Shown here piece by piece: positions 1 through 5,727 of a stretch of DNA of 11,585 nucleotides. The stretch comes from Nitrospirae bacterium CG2_30_53_67 (GTDB lineage Bacteria; CG2-30-53-67). Every line of letters starts with the position of its first letter. The stretch's first letter is position 1. The stretch spans positions 1 to 11,585 of the forward strand of contig MNYV01000143.1 in assembly GCA_001873285.1 (NCBI GenBank), written 5' to 3'. The notes beneath the pieces are model-generated. The model had not been told where the DNA came from, ran no database searches, and saw only the letters and a program-made list of their open reading frames with translations. The position numbers and the translations under genes were made by a program.

Positions 1-165
1 TGGGTCAAGGGGTCAAGGATTCCAGGGGTCAAGTGAAGTGCTAAAAACATAAGGGGCCGAGGGTCATAGGGTTCAAGGATTCCAGTGTTTTTCTCTGGAG
101 ATTTTGCTTGCGTTTAAGTATTTCACTTGACCCCTTGAACCCTGGAATCCTCGAACCCTTTTTAC
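1..165. repeat. Cluster of direct and inverted intergenic repeats
   Basis: This non-coding stretch is built from variants of a unit related to GGGTTCAAGGATTCCAG. One copy is at about 2-38, a second direct copy at 69-85, and an inverted copy at about 121-158. The inverted arm 122-134 is an exact reverse complement of 25-37 (13 of 13), 141-151 of 16-26 (11 of 11), and 142-158 matches 69-85 at 16 of 17 positions. The outer copies could therefore pair as a long imperfect hairpin. No protein of credible length is encoded. The element type is unknown to me; it resembles dispersed, non-autonomous intergenic repeats and has no visible transposase or target-site duplication. The remainder up to the first gene (166-303) has no recognisable promoter that I would defend. 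Confidence 0.75.
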
Positions 166-290
166 CCACTAAATGGGAGAAGAACCATATTTTTTAACTT
201 CCTCCCGAAACGGTGACAGAACACGCCAGGACGGCTTGCTCAAAAAGATGTGTAAACCCCGCCATAAAGCGCTGGAATAACGGTGTAAAA

Positions 291-295
291 AGGAG
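291..295 (+). promoter_or_regulatory. Shine-Dalgarno site supporting a TTG start
   Basis: AGGAG preceded by a run of A's, 8 nt before the TTG at 304. This strong and well-spaced site is the main reason for accepting the rare TTG start of the small TusA-like gene. Confidence 0.7.
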
Positions 296-303
296 ATCCG
301 GAA

Positions 304-537
304 TTGCTGATCGACGGCAGGGGAGAGGATGAATCCGTTCCCTACGAAAGGCTAAGAACATTGATCACCCAGGAGGCCTGTCTCCTGAGCGACTTCATTG
401 AAGTTCTGGTGGACCGGGAGAGTTCGGCAAAGAAGATCAACATCCTGGCGAGCCTCGCGGGATATGAGACGGCCATCGAAAAAAGAGAGGGGCACTGGGC
501 ACTGAAGGTCGATACCCGTCACCGGCGGTGCCGGTAA
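304..537 (+). CDS. Small TusA/YedF-like protein lacking the catalytic cysteine
   Basis: A 77-residue protein that matches the layout of the TusA (SirA/YedF) fold almost from end to end. It has a first strand reading LIDGRGE (residues 2-8), the motif position VPYERLRT (12-19), then EVLVDRE in the second strand, a helix, and GYETAIEKREGHW leading to the last strand. In TusA proteins the strand after 'D-x-RG-E' is followed by a CPxP motif whose Cys carries sulfur as a persulfide. Here that position reads VPYE, so Cys and the second Pro are absent; the only Cys is residue 26, elsewhere in the fold. The classical sulfur-relay chemistry is therefore unlikely as such, and a binding or regulatory role is possible. 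The start is TTG, backed by a strong ribosome binding site. A PilZ gene follows 78 nt downstream on the same strand. The family call rests on my reading of the motif pattern and has not been tested by profile search. Confidence 0.65.
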   Translation: MLIDGRGEDESVPYERLRTLITQEACLLSDFIEVLVDRESSAKKINILASLAGYETAIEKREGHWALKVDTRHRRCR

Positions 538-600
538 TGGAGAGTGCATGGAAAATGGTTTGCCCGGCCGTGACCTGCTTTTCTTTTGACGGCCATTAAC

Positions 601-608
601 AGGGAGGG
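601..608 (+). promoter_or_regulatory. Shine-Dalgarno site deciding the PilZ start
   Basis: AGGGAGGG, 7 nt before GTG at 616. It favours this GTG over the in-frame TTG at 586, which has no such site. Confidence 0.7.
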
Positions 609-615
609 AAATCCG

Positions 616-909
616 GTGGAATATCGCAATAAGATCCGGAAACCTGTGAATTTCTCTTTCCAGTACACCCTGAAGGACGATCCTTCCGGATATCAGATCA
701 AGGACGGCAAGGTTGTGGATCACAGCGAAAAAGGAATCCGTTTTGAAGCTATGGAGAAGCTCCCGATCGGGACAAGGCTCAGGCTGATCTTCAAAAATCC
801 AGACCCCACCATCCAGGATTTCCGGCTCAAACCTGAGGGGGTTGTGGTCTGGAGCATCCAGCCCGATCCCAAAGAACCGGTTTTCCGGGTCGGGCTGAAA
901 TATCTTTAA
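616..909 (+). CDS. PilZ domain protein (cyclic di-GMP receptor)
   Basis: A single-domain PilZ protein of 97 residues from the GTG start. Both c-di-GMP contact motifs are present: RxxxR at residues 4-8 (RNKIR) in the N-terminal loop, and DxSxxG at 35-40 (DHSEKG) in the barrel. The C-terminal strands read GVVVW and FRVGLKYL, as is usual for the family. Proteins of this kind bind c-di-GMP in the cytoplasm and pass the signal on by contact with a partner, commonly in motility, exopolysaccharide or virulence control. No partner can be named from this window. It lies 78 nt after a small TusA-like gene and may share its transcript. Its TAA stop overlaps the stop codon of the oppositely oriented membrane-protein gene. 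An in-frame TTG at 586 would add 10 residues but has no ribosome binding site. Confidence 0.9.
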   Translation: MEYRNKIRKPVNFSFQYTLKDDPSGYQIKDGKVVDHSEKGIRFEAMEKLPIGTRLRLIFKNPDPTIQDFRLKPEGVVVWSIQPDPKEPVFRVGLKYL

Positions 910-1184
910 CGATCGCTTCCTTCCGGTGTTGCCGCAGCGTCATCCCCGGTTGGTCCTTTCATAGAAGAATCCATCAATTTCTGCCGGCTGGATGCCCCCA
1001 TGGATGATAGATCCGATATAAAATAAAATACACCTGCCAGGATCACGGCAACCAACAGAACGCCGAACCCGAGTTTGGGGCTCCGGTAAAAAATAAAAAC
1101 AAGGAGCACGGCTACAACGATGACATAGGGTTGATTGGCGTGGTAATAGTTCACAGCATAGTTCATGATCTGAGTGATATCCAT
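906..1184 (-). CDS. Small two-helix membrane protein of unknown function
   Basis: About 92 residues. A short polar N-terminus is followed by two hydrophobic segments separated by a basic turn (RSPK): roughly residues 20-34 (VIVVAVLLVFIFY core) and 40-58 (FGVLLVAVILAGVFYFI core). The tail of about 35 residues is hydrophilic, Ser/Gly/Asp-rich and probably disordered. There is no signal-peptidase site or recognised domain, and I do not recognise the family. Two ATGs are possible, at 1190 and 1184. The second is chosen because a GGGAGG site lies 7 nt before it and only 1 nt before the first. It sits 73 nt downstream of the MazG-like gene on the same strand and could be cotranscribed. Its stop codon overlaps that of the convergent PilZ gene. 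Confidence 0.7.
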   Translation of the reverse strand: MDITQIMNYAVNYYHANQPYVIVVAVLLVFIFYRSPKLGFGVLLVAVILAGVFYFISDLSSMGASSRQKLMDSSMKGPTGDDAAATPEGSDR

Positions 1185-1191
1185 ATACATT

Positions 1192-1197
1192 CCTCCC
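1192..1197 (-). promoter_or_regulatory. Shine-Dalgarno site deciding the membrane-protein start
   Basis: GGGAGG on the minus strand, 7 nt before the ATG at 1184 but only 1 nt before the ATG at 1190, so the inner ATG is the better start. Confidence 0.6.
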
Positions 1198-1257
1198 TGA
1201 GTGATTTCATTATATCACAGGCCGGTGAAATTTCGAATCAAACAGTGGAGGAAGGGT

Positions 1258-1626
1258 TCACCTCTCATGCCGGTCCGGAAAACTCTCCTTGTATTCCGAA
1301 TATTTCAGCGCTTTCCCCCGGACACGTTCCTTGGGATATTTCAGGGCATTCTTGTCCACCTTCCGATGGGCGGCATCTACCAGATCAATGCCGAGTTTCC
1401 TCGAAAGTTGAACGAGATAGATCAAAACATCCCCTAATTCATCCCGGATCTCGGCTCGCTTCTCATCGGGGAGTTCCATACTCTCAGCCTCAGTGAGCCA
1501 CTGGAAATGTTCTACAACCTCAGCAGCCTCAACCGACAGGGCCATGGCAAGATTCTTGGGAGAATGGAAACGATCCCAGTCTCTCTCCTCGACAAACTGC
1601 TGGATTTTCTGCGCCAGATCTTTCAT
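1258..1626 (-). CDS. MazG-like nucleotide pyrophosphohydrolase (dCTPase type)
   Basis: A 122-residue all-alpha protein of the MazG / RS21-C6 superfamily, whose members hydrolyse (d)NTPs to the monophosphate and pyrophosphate with Mg2+ and are thought to clean the nucleotide pool. The metal-binding signature is visible as E33-x-x-E36 (VEAAEVVEHF) and E63-x-x-D66 (RDELGDVLIYL). The neighbouring FHSPKNLAMAL and WLTEAE segments are typical of the short dCTP pyrophosphatase-like branch. The length fits a single-domain member. The ATG has GAGGAG 6 nt upstream. Exact substrate cannot be read from sequence. The small membrane-protein gene follows on the same strand, and a very short reading frame of doubtful status overlaps the start codon. 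Confidence 0.9.
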   Translation of the reverse strand: MKDLAQKIQQFVEERDWDRFHSPKNLAMALSVEAAEVVEHFQWLTEAESMELPDEKRAEIRDELGDVLIYLVQLSRKLGIDLVDAAHRKVDKNALKYPKERVRGKALKYSEYKESFPDRHER

Positions 1627-1730
1627 CCCGATCTCCTCATCATTTCAGTAAAAGCCTGTTTTTTCATCCACTTATGACCGGTCTCACGCAGGCTATCATA
1701 ACGGCGGCCTTTACGCAAAATAAAAACCAT
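1623..1730 (-). CDS. Possible 35-residue leader ORF coupled to the MazG-like gene
   Basis: A short reading frame beginning at ATG 1730, with a weak AGG 6 nt upstream. Its TGA stop overlaps the ATG of the MazG-like gene as ATGA, the usual arrangement for translational coupling. The peptide is basic (many Lys and Arg, with the core LRKGRRYDSLRETGHKW) and resembles nothing I recognise. The ribosome binding site of the MazG-like gene lies inside its last codons. It could equally be a chance open frame in the 5' untranslated region, so it is listed with low confidence. Confidence 0.25.
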   Translation of the reverse strand: MVFILRKGRRYDSLRETGHKWMKKQAFTEMMRRSG

Positions 1731-1866
1731 GCTAACCTGAATATATGATTTAAAGTTTTTCAGCCGGATTGACGATAAGAGCGCTGAGGGTGTACGATTC
1801 TTCATATTCGACATGCATCCGGTAAAAGACAACGACGGGAGTGCCCGTCCGAAAAGAGAGCGTTAA

Positions 1867-2319
1867 ATGGAGTTCAGTCTTAGCAAACTGGTGCGATATC
1901 TGATCCGAAAAGCCAGACTCGTCAGGAAGGATACCGGAGCTGTCGTGGAAGTTGACGTGGAAGCCCCGGTCATGGTTCCCAAGGTCTGCGTGGTACGGGC
2001 CCTGGTGGACCGGATGATCCCCGGCCAGCAGATCATTCTGAGGAGCACGGATCTCGAGATGCCTTGGGAGATGCAGCATTTCTGTAACATGTTAGGACAT
2101 GAACTGATGGACGTGGGCAGGGAAGACGACACCTACTTCTTCACCCTCAGGGTGCGGGGAGATGAGGACCGGCTCCCCTCGCAGGATCCTTTCCAGCTTG
2201 ACCTCAGCCCGCAAAGCATGATCCGGACCGTGGATATCACCCCGAACAGGGAACCCTGGAGGCTTCAGGGATCCTCACGGCTGCTGCCGGCCTCCCGGCC
2301 TGCGCTCAAAGCAAAGTGA
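1867..2319 (+). CDS. TusA/SirA-like protein with N- and C-terminal extensions, catalytic cysteine absent
   Basis: A 150-residue protein. Residues about 26-96 follow the TusA pattern: strand VVEVDVEAP, then VMVPKVCVVRAL where CPxP and the first helix normally stand, PGQQIILRSTD in the second strand, an EMQHFCNMLGHEL helix, and a final strand DTYFFTLRV. Only the second Pro of CPxP is kept (Pro38). The Cys position reads Val35 in my alignment, while a Cys occurs at 41 in the helix. The first 25 residues are basic and the last ~50 are polar without a recognisable domain. The ATG directly follows an in-frame TAA, so the start cannot be further upstream; a GAGAG stretch nearby is a mediocre ribosome binding site. 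TusA proteins carry sulfur in tRNA thiolation, molybdenum cofactor or dissimilatory sulfur metabolism; with no Cys, that role is doubtful. Assignment is by eye. Confidence 0.55.
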   Translation: MEFSLSKLVRYLIRKARLVRKDTGAVVEVDVEAPVMVPKVCVVRALVDRMIPGQQIILRSTDLEMPWEMQHFCNMLGHELMDVGREDDTYFFTLRVRGDEDRLPSQDPFQLDLSPQSMIRTVDITPNREPWRLQGSSRLLPASRPALKAK

Positions 2320-2410
2320 CGTCATCTCCAAACCTGCTGTGCAGAAAATTACTGATTCCGTTCCCATAGAATCTCTTACCCATACTTTCCACATCCAATA
2401 AAAACTTGAC

Positions 2411-2433
2411 TTTTGATGATGCAATCATCAAAA
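2411..2433. terminator. Perfect small hairpin between convergent genes; possible bidirectional terminator
   Basis: TTTTGATGAT (2411-2420), loop GCA, ATCATCAAAA (2424-2433): a perfect 10-bp stem with a 3-nt loop. It lies 17 nt past the cobD stop and about 90 nt past the stop of the plus-strand TusA-like gene. The stem has only 3 GC pairs and its own ends supply the U/A tract. On the minus strand GTTTTTATT follows shortly after. Position argues for termination, stem strength argues against, and an operator-like palindrome is an alternative. Confidence 0.4.
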
Positions 2434-2450
2434 TTTGGGATATTCAATAA

Positions 2451-3533
2451 TCATGCCAGCTTACGCACCGCCTTTTTCATGGCCTGGATCAGGAGGAGGT
2501 TTTCCTCGTGCATCCGTACGGCCACGCGGAAAAAAACGGGACCGAGGCCTGGGAATGAGGCGCAGTTGCGCACCAGGATCCCGGACCGGAGCAGGGACTC
2601 AAAGAGACGTTCCGGTTCGGGGAGGGGAGGGGAGGTCTCAATGAGCAGAAAGTTTGCTTGTGAAGGGAAGACCCGGACACCGGGGATGCCGCCCAGTTCA
2701 TGAATCAGATAATCCCTTTGCTCGCGGACCAGGGCGACCGCAGCCTGGCGGTACGCTTCATCGCTGAGTGCGGCGATTGCGGCCGCCTGGGAGAGGCGAT
2801 TGACCGTCCAAGGTTCCTGGTGGATCCTGATCCTCTCCATGAGAGGTTCAGAACCGTACAAGGCGCCCGATCTGAGACCCGGTATCCCATAAAACTTGGT
2901 CAACGAACGGAGGACCAGGAGATTCTCGTATTCAGTCACCCGGAACCGGAACGACTCGCCCAGGACAAAGTCCATGAACGCCTCGTCAATCACAAGGGTG
3001 ACCTTTGAGTCTCCGGACGCGGAAAGGATCTTTTTCATCTCACCGCAAGGAACCAAGCCGCCGGTAGGGTTGTTGGGATTGCAGATCAGGACCAGGTCCA
3101 CATCCTTCTGCATCTGCTGGATGAACCGGTCCGTATCGAGGGCGAACGCCTCTTCCTTGCGGAGGGGAAAATGAACCACGGCAGACCCGGCCAAGGAAAG
3201 GGCACTCTCATAGTCCGAATAGGAGGGCATGGGGATCAGCGCCCTCTTGGGGCGGAGCACCCTTGGGATCAGATAGATGAATTCGGTGCTCCCGTTCCCC
3301 GCAAGGATATTCTCAGGCGGGATGCGGTCCCTTGAAGATAGAGTCTCCCTCAGGGTCATCGCATCGGTTTCCGGGTATTGCACCAGCCGGTCCATCTCCT
3401 GCAGGACGGCCTTGATCGCTGTTTTGGGCGTACCCAGGGGATTGATATTCGATGAAAAATCGAGGATCTCCTTCTCCGGGACACCGTACCGCCTCGATAT
3501 CTCTCTGAGATTTCCCCCGTGTTTTTGCTGCAT
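2451..3533 (-). CDS. cobD: L-threonine-O-3-phosphate decarboxylase (CobD), last gene of the cobalamin cluster
   Basis: A PLP enzyme of aminotransferase fold type I that decarboxylates threonine phosphate to (R)-1-amino-2-propanol phosphate, the linker joined to cobyric acid by CbiB. From ATG 3533 the protein has 360 residues, normal for the family. The HGGN start (residues 5-8), DFSSNINPLG (25-34), CNPNNPTG (151-158), DEAF (183-186) and the PLP lysine K213 in SLTKFYGIPGLR are present, as is R221. A TTG at 3560 would add nine residues but has no ribosome binding site, whereas AGGGGG precedes the ATG by 10 nt. The gene starts 36 nt after the cbiB stop, and the linker-making and linker-attaching enzymes are thus adjacent. 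Generic histidinol-phosphate aminotransferase is the main alternative family; the HGGN motif and context decide for CobD. Confidence 0.93.
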   Translation of the reverse strand: MQQKHGGNLREISRRYGVPEKEILDFSSNINPLGTPKTAIKAVLQEMDRLVQYPETDAMTLRETLSSRDRIPPENILAGNGSTEFIYLIPRVLRPKRALIPMPSYSDYESALSLAGSAVVHFPLRKEEAFALDTDRFIQQMQKDVDLVLICNPNNPTGGLVPCGEMKKILSASGDSKVTLVIDEAFMDFVLGESFRFRVTEYENLLVLRSLTKFYGIPGLRSGALYGSEPLMERIRIHQEPWTVNRLSQAAAIAALSDEAYRQAAVALVREQRDYLIHELGGIPGVRVFPSQANFLLIETSPPLPEPERLFESLLRSGILVRNCASFPGLGPVFFRVAVRMHEENLLLIQAMKKAVRKLA

Positions 3534-3569
3534 GATGCCAACACCCCCTATTTTAAACAACCGGCCATA

Positions 3570-4526
3570 TTAGTGAGAAAGAAGGAACCGGATGAAAACC
3601 GAGAAAGCGATCATTAACAAAGAGCTCGCATACATCAGGGAGACGGCCTCCCGGATACACTTCACGTGGAGTGGCCTTTTGGGGTCGCCGAGATGAAGCT
3701 TCGGCCTCGCCGCCCCCATGTAGACATTCGTACCGCCGAGCTGCACGCCCAGCGCACCGGCTGCAGCCGCCTCGGGAATCCCCGCATTGGGGCTGTCGTG
3801 TTTTCTCCCATCCCGCCGCATGATCCGCAAAGCCCCCGGCGCCGAGAGATTCAAGAAAAGGGAGCCCAGTACCATGAGCAGGCCCGTGATCCTGGCTGGA
3901 ATAAAGTTCGCAAAGTCATCAAACCGAGCTGGAAACCACCCGAGATCCCGGAAATGTTCGTGCTTGTATCCCAGCATGGAATCCAGCGTGCTGACGGCCT
4001 TGTAGGCCATGGCCGCGGGCGGCCCTCCGATGAGCAGATAAAAAAGAGGGGCGATGACCCCATCCGAGGTGTTCTCGCTCACAGTCTCGACCGCAGCGCG
4101 GATGATCTCCTGCTCCGTAAGATCCTGCGTCTCTCTCCCTACGATCCCGGAGAGGAACCTGCGGGCCTCCTCTATGCGGCCTTGTTCCAGACATCTTTTG
4201 ACCCTGTCTGCCTCCTGGTGCAGGCTTCTTGCAGACAGAGTGGTGTAGGCCAGAAATACGGCAACTCCCCATCCCAGAACAGGGTGAATCCCGGCGGCCC
4301 CGTGTATCAGCAGGAGGCTCAGCCCGTAACACAGAAAAACCAGAAACAGTGTGATCATGATACCGGCCAGGCGTCTCCCTTGCGATGAATGCGTAATGCT
4401 TCGTGCAAAACCTTCCAGTCCGGCGATGAGCCTCCCCATCAGGACCACGGGGTGCGGGAACCCCTCTGGATCGCCGAAGATCAGGTCCAGGAAGCAGGCA
4501 GCAATCAGAGCCAAAGGCGTCATCAT
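3570..4526 (-). CDS. cbiB: Adenosylcobinamide-phosphate synthase CbiB (integral membrane)
   Basis: This enzyme attaches aminopropanol phosphate to the f side chain of (adenosyl)cobyric acid at the inner membrane. The protein has 318 residues, typical length. Family landmarks in order: DLIFGDPEGFPHPV near the start, a hydrophobic pair around residues 50-95, VGRETQDL followed by ETVSENTSDGVIAPLFY, KAVSTLDSMLGYK, ARFDDFANFIPARI, RDGRKHDSPNAGIPEAAAAGALGVQLGG, and a hydrophobic C-terminal segment. The first of two adjacent ATGs is taken, with AGGA about 6 nt upstream; that AGGA overlaps the TAG stop of the preceding GATase-like gene, so translation is probably coupled. Isoleucine codons are mostly ATC (14 ATC, 5 ATT, 2 ATA by my count), a useful contrast with the gene just upstream. 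Confidence 0.96.
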   Translation of the reverse strand: MMTPLALIAACFLDLIFGDPEGFPHPVVLMGRLIAGLEGFARSITHSSQGRRLAGIMITLFLVFLCYGLSLLLIHGAAGIHPVLGWGVAVFLAYTTLSARSLHQEADRVKRCLEQGRIEEARRFLSGIVGRETQDLTEQEIIRAAVETVSENTSDGVIAPLFYLLIGGPPAAMAYKAVSTLDSMLGYKHEHFRDLGWFPARFDDFANFIPARITGLLMVLGSLFLNLSAPGALRIMRRDGRKHDSPNAGIPEAAAAGALGVQLGGTNVYMGAARPKLHLGDPKRPLHVKCIREAVSLMYASSLLMIAFSVFIRFLLSH

Positions 4527-4533
4527 TCAATTC

Positions 4534-5721
4534 CTAATTGCCGGCATGAACATCTATCAGGCGCTTGAATATCAGCGTATCGATTCTGTCGATTATCGAC
4601 TTGAAGAGTCCTCCGTAGCTCTTGCGATCCGAGAACATCCTGGAACGCAGGGCCTTTATCTCACTGTCGGAGGTCTTTGAGAAGGTGATCGCCTCCCCTC
4701 GCTGGAGTACCTGCCTTTCAAGTTTGAGAAGCCTCCCCGCCTTTGATACAAAATCCCTCACGTCCTCTGCAAGACCACCGGGCTCATCAGTTCCCTCCCC
4801 ATAGAGCACAGCGAGTTCCCTGACCATCCTAAAAAGTGTGTAATATTCCCAACCCCTTATCCCCCTTCGCCATTGTATAAAGGGGCTTCTCTCAAACCAG
4901 AGGAAGTTCCGCTTCCCGAACTTGAAGAGATCCTCCACAGCGTTATAAAGCGCTCCCGCAGGGGGAGTATCTTTGAGGACACGCGGGACACCTAAGGCAA
5001 GCCCGAGATGCTTCCAGAGGTTCCTGAGCGCCAGCTCCCCGTTTTCGTCGCCGGGGGTATCGAAGTGCAGGAGCGAAGCGAAAACTTTCCCTCTGCCATA
5101 GAGACCTTCGACCACAAGCGGGTCGCCCTCCATCCTTTCGGGATTCAGGTTTATGCCATATGCCTTCTCAATGGTCTCCCATCCGCAGGACTTCATATCT
5201 CCGACGTTGAGGTCGGAACTGAAGGCATCGTCTGAAGCTTGCTCGAACGAGGCCAGGGTCCTCATTCCGCCCTCCTTTATAACGAATTGGGATGGCCACC
5301 AGATTGTGAATAAGGGCTCTTTCAAGCCCTCCCAGAGGGCATGGCCTTCTGTCTTTATCTGTATACGGCCTGAGAGGCTGGGTACCCTCTGCTTCAGAGG
5401 CTTTCTCCGTATGTCCAGAAGTCCGAGCCCCTCGGCTGTTGCAAGTCCGGCGCCACCGCATATCCCGATGTATGAGCCGCCGGAAGCTACAAATCTCCTT
5501 ATGCCTTCCGCCCCATCCCTGCCCAAGGCCCTCATTTTGTTAGAGGCCCATCCTCCGGGGACGAAGAGCGCCTTAAACTCATCAAGCCTTCCGGCCCTTA
5601 TTTCCTCGGAGCTGACAAGGGAAAACCCGGCCCCGAGACATCGCAGGCTCTTGTAGGATACCAGTGCCCAGAGAAAGGACTCGTCCCAGAAAAGCGCCGT
5701 ATCAGAACTCATATCAGCCAT
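4534..5721 (-). CDS. Class-I glutamine-amidotransferase-like protein (BPL_N type) embedded in the cobalamin operon
   Basis: A 395-residue protein with two parts. Residues about 7-235 look like the BPL_N/GATase-1 fold: LFVPGG (52-57), nucleophile elbow GICGGAG with Cys88, and LLHFDTPGDENG with His219 and Asp221, where amidotransferases have HPE. All three positions of a Cys-His-acid triad therefore seem occupied. Residues about 240-395 form an alpha-helical, aromatic-rich region (FLWFERSPF, RGWEYYTLF) that I cannot assign. The gene starts 6 nt after the cbiP stop and ends 7 nt before cbiB, so it is surely cotranscribed. No step of the known pathway requires it, since CbiP carries its own glutaminase domain. 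Codon use is foreign: 14 of 20 Ile codons are ATA. A role in side-chain amidation, linker or lower-ligand chemistry is only a guess; 'biotin-protein ligase' is the name of the domain and not a function call. Confidence 0.75.
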   Translation of the reverse strand: MADMSSDTALFWDESFLWALVSYKSLRCLGAGFSLVSSEEIRAGRLDEFKALFVPGGWASNKMRALGRDGAEGIRRFVASGGSYIGICGGAGLATAEGLGLLDIRRKPLKQRVPSLSGRIQIKTEGHALWEGLKEPLFTIWWPSQFVIKEGGMRTLASFEQASDDAFSSDLNVGDMKSCGWETIEKAYGINLNPERMEGDPLVVEGLYGRGKVFASLLHFDTPGDENGELALRNLWKHLGLALGVPRVLKDTPPAGALYNAVEDLFKFGKRNFLWFERSPFIQWRRGIRGWEYYTLFRMVRELAVLYGEGTDEPGGLAEDVRDFVSKAGRLLKLERQVLQRGEAITFSKTSDSEIKALRSRMFSDRKSYGGLFKSIIDRIDTLIFKRLIDVHAGN

Positions 5722-5727
5722 GACAAA

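Noticed and set aside
173-280. 35-codon plus-strand ORF just before the first TusA-like gene
   Set aside because: The ATG follows an in-frame stop directly, there is no ribosome binding site, and the peptide resembles nothing known. It could be the remnant of a decayed gene but cannot be supported.
1813-1866. 17-codon ORF whose TAA abuts the ATG of the second TusA-like gene
   Set aside because: No ribosome binding site and no conserved feature. The TAA-ATG contact is useful only for fixing the start of the real gene.
1627-1866. Divergent promoters between the MazG-like and second TusA-like genes
   Set aside because: A TATGAT hexamer occurs at 1744-1749 and A/T-rich patches surround it, but no -35 box at suitable spacing could be found on either strand.
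3666-4388. Long plus-strand open frame opposite cbiB
   Set aside because: Antisense shadow; the minus strand encodes a complete CbiB with all family motifs.
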